The notes beneath the pieces were generated by a model, which saw only the letters and a list, made by a program, of their open reading frames with translations, was not told where the DNA came from and did not search any database. Below, piece by piece: positions 1 to 7,969 of a stretch of DNA of 64,000 nucleotides (within the stretch, counting starts at the first letter, position 1; the number at the start of each line of letters is the position of its first letter). This stretch comes from Paracoccus aurantiacus (GTDB lineage: Bacteria; Pseudomonadota; Alphaproteobacteria; Rhodobacterales; Rhodobacteraceae). The position numbers and the translations under genes were made by a program. The stretch covers positions 372,001 through 436,000 of the forward strand of contig NZ_VOPL01000001.1 of NCBI RefSeq assembly GCF_007993065.1, written 5' to 3'.

Positions 1-1
1 C

Positions 2-820
2 CGCGAGGCGACCTTCGCGCGCTATCTTGAGCTTTCAACCCAGCCCGGCGATTTCGACGTTCTTCTTTGGCCGGAAACCGCCTCTCCGGGTTTCCTCGAT
101 GAGGATACGGAGGCACGGGATCGCATTGCCGCTGCGCTACCAGACGGCAGGGTGCTGCTCACCGGTGTGCCGGACCGTGTACCGAGCGAAGATGGCACCC
201 GATATTGCAACACGGTCTAGGCTTTTGGCGCGATCGGCAGAATCCTGACCGGATACGCGAAACATCATCTCGTACCCTTCGGCGAATATGTGCCATTCCG
301 CGGCTGGTTGCCCATCGAGCGGCTGACGGCGGGGCTCGGCGACTTTACGCCCGGACCGGGCCCACGAACGCTTGCACTTCCGGGTATGCCGCTGGTCGCC
401 CTAGCGATCTGCTATGAGATCATCTTCCCAGGCCATGTGGTCGACGACCTGTTCCGACCTGACTGGATTTTCAACGCGACGAACGACGCCTGGTTCGGCA
501 CCAGCATCGGACCGGAGCAGCATCTGGCTTCCGCACGGATGCGCGCCGTAGAGGAAGGCCTTCCTGTCATCCGAGCCGCGAATACGGGCATCTCCGCGGT
601 CATCGACGCGAACGGAGAGATCGTTGCGCGGCTCGATACCGGCGAAACGGGCATCATCGACGCTAGCCTGCCCTCCGCGCGACCGCCGACACTCTACGCG
701 AGCTTCGGGGACTGGATGCTGCTGGCGCTCATCTTGGCTTCGTGGAGCTGGGCAATGGCGACCAATGCGACGGCGCGCTACCGCCGCATGAGAAACACCG
801 TCATGCAAAGATGTGGATAG
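2..820 (+). pseudogene. lnt: Apolipoprotein N-acyltransferase, 5'-truncated by window and broken by an in-frame TAG
   Basis: One continuous frame from base 2 to 820 encodes the nitrilase-like C-terminal part of Lnt, which transfers a third acyl chain to lipoproteins in the inner membrane. The three catalytic residues of the family are all visible: Glu in WPET (74-76), Lys before HHLVPFGEYVP (260-262) and Cys in AICYE (410-412). A hydrophobic C-terminal membrane segment follows (LLALILASW). A TAG at 218-220 interrupts the frame between Glu and Lys, where homologues usually carry Tyr or Phe before AFG. The frame is unchanged on both sides, so a point mutation (TAC to TAG) is the simplest cause. 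The ATG at 290 would give only a fragment. The 3' end overlaps the convergent transpeptidase gene. Lnt copies occur in metal-resistance islands elsewhere; this is probably such a second copy. Confidence 0.8.
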
Positions 821-1313
821 GTGTTCCGTCCTTCACCATTGCATAGATGTCCTCGATCTGCCGATCTGTGACCGCGATGCAGCCAGCTGTCCAGTCGCGG
901 ACGTCCGTTGGGTCGATGCCGGGTCGTGGACCACCATGGATGAAGATGTCGCCCCCGGGGGATCGGCCCTGCGCCTCGGCAAAAGCGATGTCGGCCTCAT
1001 TCGGATAAGAGATGCCAACCGAAAGATGATAAGTGCTTTCAGGGTTGCGCTTATCGACAACGTAGTTGCCCTCCGGGGTCCGACCGTCTCCCTCGAATTG
1101 CTTGTGACCTTCGGGCGCGAAACCCAGTCCGACCGGATAGGTTTGCAATACTCGATCGGCTCCGTCGAGAACAAGCAAGCGCTGCCCCTTGTAGAGCCGA
1201 ACACGGGTCACCTCGGGTCCGCCATAGCTGCGGAACTTGCTGGCACAGCCGGACAAAAACGCTGCCAGCCCGCCTAACAGGACGGCGCGGCGGGGAAATC
1301 GGATGGTTTTCAC
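801..1313 (-). CDS. L,D-transpeptidase (YkuD/YafK type) lipoprotein
   Basis: A 170-residue protein with a twin-arginine-free signal peptide and a lipobox (LSGC near residue 23), so probably a membrane-anchored lipoprotein facing the periplasm. The YkuD domain follows, with the catalytic segment HGGP ... DWTAGCIAVTD near residues 127-153; the Cys in AGC is the nucleophile. This family cross-links peptidoglycan through meso-diaminopimelate or attaches proteins to it. It lies 63 bases downstream of zntA on the same strand, so it is probably in the same metal-induced transcript. Its last 20 bases overlap the convergent lnt pseudogene. Family assignment is secure; the substrate is not known. Confidence 0.88.
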   Translation of the reverse strand: MKTIRFPRRAVLLGGLAAFLSGCASKFRSYGGPEVTRVRLYKGQRLLVLDGADRVLQTYPVGLGFAPEGHKQFEGDGRTPEGNYVVDKRNPESTYHLSVGISYPNEADIAFAEAQGRSPGGDIFIHGGPRPGIDPTDVRDWTAGCIAVTDRQIEDIYAMVKDGTPIHIFA

Positions 1314-1376
1314 TGCTCGATGCCTCTTTCGTGAGGTCTGATATGGACATTACGTTACCTTGCAAATGCTGCGTGA

Positions 1377-3731
1377 TCAATGTCCGTGGGCAAGCGCGGC
1401 CTTTGCCATTTGTGGGCCAACCTGTTCACCGCCGGACGGCGGCGCCTTAGCCTCTTGGCTGTTCAGCAGGCGCAGGGCGTTGGCCACCACCAGCAATGAC
1501 ACTCCTACGTCGGCTGCAATAGCGCCCCACATCGATGCCACTCCAAACGCGGTAGCGACAACGAAAACGCCCTTGGTCGCCAAGGAAATACCGATGTTCT
1601 GATGGATAATCGACATTGTCCGGCGCGAATGACCGATCAGCCAAGGCACCTTGCCGAGGTCGTCGGTCATCAGGGCAATATCCGCAGTCTCGATTGCCGC
1701 GTCCGAACCAACAGCACCCATCGCGATGGCGTAATGCGCCCGCGCCATGGCGGGGGCGTCGTTCACCCCGTCGCCGATCATGGCCACCATGTCATGCGTT
1801 TCGACCAGTTCTTCGATGGCTGTCACTTTGTCTTCGGGCAGAAGCTCGGCGCGGACCTCGTCGATGCCGACCTCGGCTGCAACGGCGCGCGCCGTCCGCT
1901 CGTTATCGCCCGTCAGCATGACGATGGTCTTCACGCCTTGCGCGTGGAGCTGTGCCACGATGCCCTCGGCGTCGGGGCGGATACGGTCGCGCAATTCCAG
2001 GATGCCGGTCACGCCGGTGTCGTCGCCCACGGCAACAAGGGTGCTGCCAGCCCCTTCGATGCGGTCGCGCAAATCCTTCGGAATGGCGTCGCCGAAACCC
2101 TTCTCCTCGGCAAACCGGTCCGACCCTAGCCAGATCGACCGGCCGTCAGTGCGTCCTTCAAGTCCCCTACCAGGAACGGTTCGGGTATCTTCTGCGGCGG
2201 ACACCTTGATGCCGTCGGCTTCTGCCCGCGCGAGAATGGCGCGCGCCAAGGGATGCGAGGAACGTGCCTCGAGCCCCGCGGCGAGGCTCATCAGATCCTG
2301 CGCCGATGCTCTACCCAGCGGATGCACCGCCGCCACCTCGGGCACGCCCATGGTGATCGTGCCGGTCTTGTCCATGGCCAGTGCAGTGGTCTTGCCCGGT
2401 GCCTCAACATATGCACCGCCCTTGATCAGCACTCCGGCCCGCGCTGAGGCGGTGAGTGCGGCGACGATGGAGACCGGTGTCGAGATGACCAGAGCACACG
2501 GGCAGGCGATCACTAGCAGTACGAGTGCATTGTAGAACCAATAATCCCAGGCCCCACCGAAAATGAGCGGCGGCAGCAGGGCAATTGCAATGGCGAGAGC
2601 CATGACGATAGGCGTGTAGATGCGGGCGAACTTCGCCACCCATTGCTCCACCGGCGCGCGGCGGGCATGGGCGTCGCCGACCATGCGGATGATCTTGGCC
2701 AAGACGGTGTCCGAGGCGGCCTTCGTGGCGCGCACCGTCAATGTGCCTTCGCCGTTGATCGTGCCGGCATAGACTTCGTCGCCTCGTTCCTTTGGGACCA
2801 GCGCACTCTCTCCGGTGATTGGCGCCTGATCGACCGCGCCCGCGCCGTCCGTCACCTCACCATCGAGGGGGATACGGTCGCCACCGCGTACTATGAAGCT
2901 TGAGCCTACGGCGACTTGAGCCGCCGGAACGTCGGCCTCGCTTCCGTCTTCGCGGATCACGCGCGCCGTCGGTGGTGCAAGATCCAAGAGCGCCGAGACC
3001 GCATTCCTCGCACGCCCGACGCTCCAGCTTTCGAGGTAGAGCGAGAGCGAGAAGAAGAACGCAACCGTCGCCGCCTCGAAGAATTCGCCAAGCCCTATGG
3101 CACCGGCCACCGCGACCACCATCAGCAGGTTCATGTCGGGCGACAGCCTCCGTGCGGACGACCATGCCTTGGGTGCCACGAGCCAGACACCGAACAGGAT
3201 CGCAACCGCGAATAGCCCTGCCTCGACCAGTGGCATCGGCGCTTCGCCGTGCCCTGCGAAGAGGCCGAGTGCCCCCCCCATGCCGGTCTCGATGATGTGC
3301 CACAGAAATCCCGCGGCCCAGAAGCCGCCACTGAGCGCCGTAAACAGCCGCTGTCGTGCAAGATGGGCCGCCTGGTCGACCGACGCGTTTTCGGCATCCC
3401 AGGGCTTGGCGGTCATGCCGGTGCTTGCGACCAGTTCTGCAATTTCGCCGTCCGATACACTCTTGGCGCTGTCGAGAATAGTCATCCGTCCATTGATCAC
3501 GTCGAACGCGAGATGCTCGGCCCCGCCGATCTTCGGGCCAACCACCTTGTTCAGGATCGCGACCTCCTCGGCGCAATCGAGGCCGGACACCTGAAAACTG
3601 CGCCCGCCCGTCGGCGCGGGCGTCGTCGGCTCGATGTCGCCGCACGTTCCCGCGCTCCCGCAACAGTTGCCGCCGTTTGCCTGGTCGTCTTCGGCATGAT
3701 CGTGATCGTGGTGATGGGTGTCGGACGGCAT
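1377..3731 (-). CDS. zntA: Zn2+/Cd2+/Pb2+-exporting P1B-type ATPase
   Basis: A 784-residue heavy-metal pump that exports divalent soft metals from the cytoplasm using ATP. The N-terminus is His/Asp-rich (HHHDHDH) and Cys-rich (NCCGSAGTCGD), then an HMA domain with SGLDCAEEV (about 48-110). The actuator TGES motif, the membrane CPC motif (VIACPCALVIST), DKTGT phosphorylation site, SHPLA, TGDN and GDGVNDAP are all present and in order. CPC with this N-terminus fits the P1B-2 (Zn/Cd/Pb) group rather than copper pumps. A MerR-type promoter lies about 35 bases upstream of the start, and an L,D-transpeptidase gene follows in the same direction. Length is normal for the family and no damage is visible. 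Confidence 0.95.
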   Translation of the reverse strand: MPSDTHHHDHDHAEDDQANGGNCCGSAGTCGDIEPTTPAPTGGRSFQVSGLDCAEEVAILNKVVGPKIGGAEHLAFDVINGRMTILDSAKSVSDGEIAELVASTGMTAKPWDAENASVDQAAHLARQRLFTALSGGFWAAGFLWHIIETGMGGALGLFAGHGEAPMPLVEAGLFAVAILFGVWLVAPKAWSSARRLSPDMNLLMVVAVAGAIGLGEFFEAATVAFFFSLSLYLESWSVGRARNAVSALLDLAPPTARVIREDGSEADVPAAQVAVGSSFIVRGGDRIPLDGEVTDGAGAVDQAPITGESALVPKERGDEVYAGTINGEGTLTVRATKAASDTVLAKIIRMVGDAHARRAPVEQWVAKFARIYTPIVMALAIAIALLPPLIFGGAWDYWFYNALVLLVIACPCALVISTPVSIVAALTASARAGVLIKGGAYVEAPGKTTALAMDKTGTITMGVPEVAAVHPLGRASAQDLMSLAAGLEARSSHPLARAILARAEADGIKVSAAEDTRTVPGRGLEGRTDGRSIWLGSDRFAEEKGFGDAIPKDLRDRIEGAGSTLVAVGDDTGVTGILELRDRIRPDAEGIVAQLHAQGVKTIVMLTGDNERTARAVAAEVGIDEVRAELLPEDKVTAIEELVETHDMVAMIGDGVNDAPAMARAHYAIAMGAVGSDAAIETADIALMTDDLGKVPWLIGHSRRTMSIIHQNIGISLATKGVFVVATAFGVASMWGAIAADVGVSLLVVANALRLLNSQEAKAPPSGGEQVGPQMAKAALAHGH

Positions 3732-3763
3732 GAATGGACCTCTGGATTCGGGTGCATCACCAT

Positions 3764-3794
3764 GACATAGCCCCTACAGTAGCTAGAGCTTCAA
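3764..3794 (-). promoter_or_regulatory. MerR-family promoter/operator for zntA
   Basis: On the minus strand a -35 box TTGAAG (3794-3789) is separated by 19 bases from a -10 like TATGTC (3769-3764). The over-long spacer carries an imperfect dyad GCTCTA...TAGGGGC. Promoters with 19-20 base spacers over a dyad are the hallmark of MerR-family activation (ZntR, CadR, PbrR). It points to the zntA start at 3731. A near copy lies at 4979-5009. No merR gene is seen in the window. Confidence 0.72.
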
Positions 3795-3912
3795 GAGCAA
3801 AATACGGTGGTATTTCAGTTTGTATTTTTGCTAGAAAGTGCGGTGATCCGTGCGGTTTTAGCACTACCCATGAAAACCGTCGCGAGGAGTGGCATAAGCG
3901 GAAGGAACAACA

Positions 3913-4197
3913 ATGCTGAGTATTACTCGGACACGGATGAAGATGGCTGTCGTCGCACTCTTTCTGACCGCAAGCTGCGGCTCGCAGGAGGTCGGCCAGT
4001 TGCCTGCCACTGAACCCGAGTCCGGCGTTCCCGAGATCGTTCTCGAATTGGCGGCGGACGGTCAGGATCTCTCAACCGTCCGCCTGCTGCCTGACGACGG
4101 GTGTTACTGGTACGAGCATCGCGGTCAGGTCGAGACAACGCTCCTGCCACTTCGGGCAAGAAACGGAGCGGCTATCTGTCGGCAGGCGCAGGCCTGA
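3913..4197 (+). CDS. Small putative lipoprotein, metal-island type
   Basis: A 94-residue protein with an N-terminal hydrophobic signal ending in LTASCGS (lipobox-like, with Cys near residue 22, though -3 is Thr rather than Leu). The rest is polar and contains DDGCYWYEHRG and ETTLLPLRA followed by AICRQ, so two further cysteines that may pair in the periplasm. A good ribosome site (GGAAGGA, about 7 bases upstream) supports the start. It is transcribed away from zntA and converges on the second transpeptidase. I recognise the DGCYWY...ETTLLPLR pattern as recurrent in rhodobacterial accessory regions, but its function is unknown to me. Confidence 0.65.
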   Translation: MLSITRTRMKMAVVALFLTASCGSQEVGQLPATEPESGVPEIVLELAADGQDLSTVRLLPDDGCYWYEHRGQVETTLLPLRARNGAAICRQAQA

Positions 4198-4233
4198 CGA
4201 ATGCGAACGGCAGCATCCGTCGCTCGGCGCGCA

Positions 4234-4914
4234 TCACCACAGGTCGCCAACCTCTGGTGCCGCAAGGCTGCCTTCCGCCGAATAGAGATACGCCGTCGAG
4301 CCGATCTCGACACGTGGATAGAGACTGTTGATGTGCGCCATCACCATCCTGACGCAACCCGAGCTGGCTCGGCTGCCGATACTTTGCGGAAACGGGGTAC
4401 CGTGAATCCGCAAATATGTGTCGCGATCCCCGACGTAGAGGTACATGGCCCGCGATCCGAGCGCGTTCTCGGGCCCGGGTTCCACACCACCCTCGAACTG
4501 CGCATAAATCTCCGGTTCCCGCTCGATCATGTTCTGGGTCGGGGTCCAGTGCGGCCACTCGACCTTGCGCTGTATCGTATAGATACCCGGTTCGTAGAGG
4601 TCGCCACGCCCGATCGCCACGCCATAACGCATAGCGGTTCCACCCTCCTCGATATGGTAGAGATATCGCGCGACCGCATCGACATGGATATCTCCCGGTA
4701 CGAGACCGTCCTTCGCGACGACTCGTTGCGGCAGGAACCGCGGGTGCAGACCCCAAGGATTGGAGGTTTCGGGGACATAATTTGGAGGCGTCACCTGTGC
4801 ATCCCAGGCAGCCTTCTGCGCCTCGGTGGGCCAGGTATCGGCGAGGAGTGGGCCGGAGACCGACGCTGAAAACAGCGCTGTGGTTGATCGAACGAAGTGT
4901 CGTCTTGTCAGCAT
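4234..4914 (-). CDS. L,D-transpeptidase (ErfK/YbiS/YcfS family), Tat-like signal
   Basis: A 226-residue exported protein. The N-terminus TRRHFVRS followed by a hydrophobic stretch resembles a twin-arginine signal. The YkuD domain occupies about residues 80-205 and ends with the catalytic motif HGTPFP...SRASSGCVRM, where the Cys is the nucleophile and His, Ser and Arg are conserved. It would form 3-3 cross-links in peptidoglycan or anchor a lipoprotein to it. A second MerR-type promoter lies about 65 bases upstream, matching the one before zntA, so the two genes are probably induced together. It is the last gene before the prophage end at 5072. Confidence 0.88.
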   Translation of the reverse strand: MLTRRHFVRSTTALFSASVSGPLLADTWPTEAQKAAWDAQVTPPNYVPETSNPWGLHPRFLPQRVVAKDGLVPGDIHVDAVARYLYHIEEGGTAMRYGVAIGRGDLYEPGIYTIQRKVEWPHWTPTQNMIEREPEIYAQFEGGVEPGPENALGSRAMYLYVGDRDTYLRIHGTPFPQSIGSRASSGCVRMVMAHINSLYPRVEIGSTAYLYSAEGSLAAPEVGDLW

Positions 4915-4978
4915 TTGGCAGCCTTTGTTCTGGGCATTTGCGCAGGCTCGCGAGGCACGAGCAGCGCTTTCGTGTCTC

Positions 4979-5009
4979 GATATGCAACCTCCACCAACTA
5001 GAGCTTCAA
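4979..5009 (-). promoter_or_regulatory. Second MerR-family promoter, upstream of the L,D-transpeptidase
   Basis: Minus strand: TTGAAG (5009-5004), a 19-base spacer beginning CTCTAG, then CATATC (4984-4979). The first 12 bases, TTGAAGCTCTAG, are identical to the zntA promoter at 3794-3783, and the spacer length is the same. The shared half-site argues for one regulator controlling both. Confidence 0.62.
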
Positions 5010-5071
5010 GGCATTTCTTTCCGCTAGCGCCGCACAGGTCAAAGGGGCGTGTGCAATCCCGTTGTTGCCGC

Positions 5072-6148
5072 TCAGCCGATCTTCGCGCCCCAGAACGAGG
5101 TGTGGTCAGCCGCGAAGTAGCCGTCCGCGACCCGGAAATACCCCTGCAACTCGACGGTGTCGCCCGCAGTGAGCGGGACCATGGTCTGCAGCCAGATCGC
5201 GGTGGCTAGCGAGACATGGGTGGCGGAGATTTCGCCGAGGGAGCCGCGGATTTCCGTCGTGCCGTTCAGCACGAGCCGCCCGCGCATGCGGGCCGTGGCG
5301 CTGGCGTTGATCTTGTAAAGCAGCGTCGCGCCGAAGAGGTAGGTGCCATCCGAAGGCGCCACGAAATGGTTGTTCGCGGCGTCGAACGCCCCCTGATCGT
5401 TATAATCGGTGTTGTTCAGGCCGATCTTCGTCCAGGTTCCTACGCCGACATAGTTGTCGTAGTTGGTGTACGCCTTGAACCGCGGCAGCCGCGGCTGGTC
5501 GACGATGCCGGTGGCGTTGTCGACGCTCAGCCCGTCGAAGAAGGTACTGCCGTCGGCCGAGACGGCGAGCCGGAACCTGTCCGAGCCGAACAGCCCGACC
5601 AGCGCCTTGGTCACGAAGCCGGTCTGGAGGGTCAGCCCGAGATCGCCTGCGGCGGCCTCCTTGTTCATGGTGTAGAAGAGATCGCCGGTCCCGCCCTCGG
5701 CCACGGTCTTCGCGGTCCAGAGTGCCGCGTTCAGCTTGGCCGAGAACGGGTTCGACGCATCCGCCGTGGTGCCGATCCCGAGGAGCGCCATGTTCTGCAA
5801 AGCGTGCGGCGTCGTGCCAACCCAGCTCGCGCCGTAATAGACCAGCAGCAGGCCCTCGTCCTCGACCCATGCGCGCCAGCCGATCCGCGGGGGAAGTCGC
5901 AGCCAGGCGCCATCGGTCCAGAGCGCGACGTTCAGGTCCCAGCCCGCCCAGTCGCCCGTCGCGCCCGAGGCGACGATGTAACGATCGCCATCGGCGGGAG
6001 AACCGGGCGGCGCGGTCAGGTCCCGGTCGAGGACGGAGAGCTGGACGAGCCCGTCGAGGATCCGCAGCGCCTCGTTGTGGGTGACGTGCTTCTGGGCCTG
6101 CGCCGCCAGGATGTAGGGAAGCAGGAGATGGGTCGTGGCGTCGGACAT
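5072..6148 (-). CDS. DUF2793 phage tail fibre-like protein with C1q-like C-terminus
   Basis: A 358-residue protein, last gene of the prophage late operon. The N-terminal part (about 1-120) is DUF2793, recognised from THLLLPYILAAQAQKHVTHNEAL and GDRYIVASGATGDWAG (quoted in parts). The C-terminal 120 residues, from NDQGAFDAANNHF to the end, have the alternating pattern of a C1q/TNF-like beta sandwich (PSDGTYLFGATLLYK ... GDTVELQGYF), which usually trimerises and binds a receptor or sugar. A role as distal fibre or receptor-binding protein is inferred from this and from its place after the tail genes. The start chosen (MSDATTH, 6148) avoids a long out-of-family extension. Confidence 0.78.
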   Translation of the reverse strand: MSDATTHLLLPYILAAQAQKHVTHNEALRILDGLVQLSVLDRDLTAPPGSPADGDRYIVASGATGDWAGWDLNVALWTDGAWLRLPPRIGWRAWVEDEGLLLVYYGASWVGTTPHALQNMALLGIGTTADASNPFSAKLNAALWTAKTVAEGGTGDLFYTMNKEAAAGDLGLTLQTGFVTKALVGLFGSDRFRLAVSADGSTFFDGLSVDNATGIVDQPRLPRFKAYTNYDNYVGVGTWTKIGLNNTDYNDQGAFDAANNHFVAPSDGTYLFGATLLYKINASATARMRGRLVLNGTTEIRGSLGEISATHVSLATAIWLQTMVPLTAGDTVELQGYFRVADGYFAADHTSFWGAKIG

Positions 6149-6159
6149 GGGAAAAGCCT

Positions 6160-6462
6160 TCAGAGTATCAGCGTGACGGTCTTGGGCGCGCCCCGCCCGA
6201 CGAGGGCGGAGAGCTGGAAGATGCGGATGTCGAGCGTGTCGCCGGGGGCGAGCGGCGCGCCCCAGTCGGCGGTTTGCTGGGCGGCGGTGTAGAGCGCGCT
6301 GGTCGTTTCCGTGCTCAGCACCCGCTTCACGGCGGGGCCGTCGAGGATCTCGACCTCGTAGGCTTCCAGTTCCTCGGCCAGCGGCACCTCGAGCCCGCCC
6401 CAGCTGTCGGCCGCGAGGGCTCGGGACCTGCGCGTCCAGCGGGTGGGATCGGCGGAGGTCAC
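6160..6462 (-). CDS. 100-residue remnant or stand-alone copy of the C-terminus of the tail-tip (megatron/host-specificity) protein
   Basis: A GTG at 6462 overlaps the stop of the DUF2163 gene (GTGA) and opens a 100-residue frame. Its sequence from TRWTRRSRALAADSW through EELEAYEVEILDG, YTAAQQTADWG and IFQLSALVGRG matches the last 90 or so residues typical of the large tail-tip protein of rhodobacterial phages and gene transfer agents. The usual NlpC/P60 peptidase and the body of the TIM-barrel host-specificity protein (over 1,000 residues) are missing between DUF2163 and this segment. The short MTSADP start looks like the beginning of another gene fused by deletion. I read it as a deletion product; a small stand-alone domain is possible. 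Confidence 0.6.
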   Translation of the reverse strand: MTSADPTRWTRRSRALAADSWGGLEVPLAEELEAYEVEILDGPAVKRVLSTETTSALYTAAQQTADWGAPLAPGDTLDIRIFQLSALVGRGAPKTVTLIL

Positions 6463-7343
6463 AGCACGCCTCCCTCGTGCCCACCGTCCTTGGTGGCGTA
6501 GCGGAGTACGGCGTCCTGACCAGGGATGTGCGGGAAGCCGCGAAAGTTGGCGGTGTTCGCGAACTTCGCCCCGCAGGTTTCCATCCGTTTGTCGCAGCCC
6601 GCACGGATGGTGAAGCCGTCGTCCTCGGCTATGGACCGCACCGGCGCTTCGAGCAGGGTCAGCACGGCGATGCCGTCCGTCACGTCGTGGCCCAGCACCT
6701 CGGTGCGCCGCCCGGCGTTCGCACCACTGGCCCATTCGAGCGTGCCGAAGGTGAACCAGCCGGAGGTGAAGCCGCCAAGTCCCGAGGCGGTGAAGGCCCG
6801 GTCGCGCAGGAGATCGATGACGGCGCCCGTGCCCTCGTAGGCCGGGTCCTCCAGATCGATGCCGCAGCGCGCGTCCCCGAGCGCAGCGTCGCAGGTCGCC
6901 TGGAAGGTCCGCCCGACCGTCTGGCCCAGCACGTGCGCGAGCGAGCGGACCTCGGCAACGAAGGCCAGCCGCCCGCGCCGGATCTGGCCGATGGCGCCGC
7001 GCCGCATCAGCACGCGCTGGCTCGTGTCCGCCCAGTTCACCCGCCAGACCTCGACCTCGGCATTGTCCCAGCGGCCATCGAGGATGTCGGTCTCGGTGAT
7101 CCGGTCCGAGGTCAGCACGCCTTCAGCGTCCTGCGCATCGACGGACAGGTCCGAGCCGGAGCGCACTTCCGAGGCCGTGAGCCCGCTCTCCGGCTCGAAC
7201 TCCGTACCGTCGAAGCTCAGCGTCCGGTCATGGTCGGTGAAGCCGAAACTCGCGCCATCGGCGCGGGCGATACGCCAGCACCAGGCGAGCGTCGTCGTGC
7301 CCTCGTCGAGATGGGCCTGCAGGGCGGGGTCGAGGGTCTTCAT
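6459..7343 (-). CDS. DUF2163 / phage tail-tip hub protein (phage_BR0599 C-terminus)
   Basis: A 294-residue protein that begins MKTLDPALQAHLDEGTTT and ends HEGGVL, as expected of complete DUF2163 proteins. A CxxCxxxFxNxxNFRGFPHIPG pattern near residues 255-280 (CDKRMETCGAKFANTANFRG) is diagnostic. In gene transfer agents and related siphophages this protein forms part of the distal tail hub, between DUF2460 and the cell-wall peptidase. Start and stop overlap both neighbours by four bases, so translation is coupled. Here its downstream partner genes have been lost. Confidence 0.85.
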   Translation of the reverse strand: MKTLDPALQAHLDEGTTTLAWCWRIARADGASFGFTDHDRTLSFDGTEFEPESGLTASEVRSGSDLSVDAQDAEGVLTSDRITETDILDGRWDNAEVEVWRVNWADTSQRVLMRRGAIGQIRRGRLAFVAEVRSLAHVLGQTVGRTFQATCDAALGDARCGIDLEDPAYEGTGAVIDLLRDRAFTASGLGGFTSGWFTFGTLEWASGANAGRRTEVLGHDVTDGIAVLTLLEAPVRSIAEDDGFTIRAGCDKRMETCGAKFANTANFRGFPHIPGQDAVLRYATKDGGHEGGVL

Positions 7344-7969
7344 CGGCGCAGTTCCAGCAGCGGGATGGAGGTGATCGAGCCGAGCCGCTCGAGGTCGAGC
7401 GTCACGTCGAGCACGTCGGTGTCGAAACGGACCGGCACGTCGAACTCGAAGCCCGCGGTGATGGCGAGGCCAGCGCCCGGCGCGGTGCTGAAGGTGACGA
7501 CGCCGGTCGTGGCGTCGACCGACCAGCCGGAGGGTTGTTCAATCCCGGCAAGCGCGATGCGCGCGCTGCCCGCCACCGGTTTGGCGATTGCGCGCGTCCA
7601 GGATTGCGCGCCTGAGGCGTAGCGCTTCACCAGCTGGAAGGCGGTCGTCGCGCCATCGCCGGTGCCGATCGCCTGATCGGTGGGCGAAGGCGTGCCCGAA
7701 GGCAGGCAGGACTTGTGATCGCCCCAATCCTTGAACCGGAAACCGTGCAGGCGCCCGTTGCGCGCCTCGAAGAAGGCGACGACCGCCGCCAGATCGTCGG
7801 CGCGGCGAATGCCATAGGCGACGTCGTAGCGGCGACGCGAAATGGCCCAGCTGGCGTTCCTCTCCTCGTCGCCCGAGGCGAGCTCGACGATCTGGGTGCG
7901 CCGCTCCGGCCCGCCCCGCGCGCCGCGACTGATGTTGTCGGGAAACCGGACCTCGTGAAACGCCATCAC
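7340..7969 (-). CDS. DUF2460 phage distal tail protein
   Basis: A 209-residue protein with the DUF2460 signature: FHEVRFPDNISRGARGGPERRT at the N-terminus, ARNGRLHGFRFKDWGDH near residue 70, and a C-terminus ending in LERLGSITSIPLLELRR (each read from the sequence). Members are distal-tail (Dit-like) hub proteins at the end of the tail tube in siphophages and gene transfer agents. The ATG overlaps the tape-measure stop by four bases and its own stop overlaps the DUF2163 start the same way. It appears full length. Confidence 0.85.
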   Translation of the reverse strand: MMAFHEVRFPDNISRGARGGPERRTQIVELASGDEERNASWAISRRRYDVAYGIRRADDLAAVVAFFEARNGRLHGFRFKDWGDHKSCLPSGTPSPTDQAIGTGDGATTAFQLVKRYASGAQSWTRAIAKPVAGSARIALAGIEQPSGWSVDATTGVVTFSTAPGAGLAITAGFEFDVPVRFDTDVLDVTLDLERLGSITSIPLLELRR

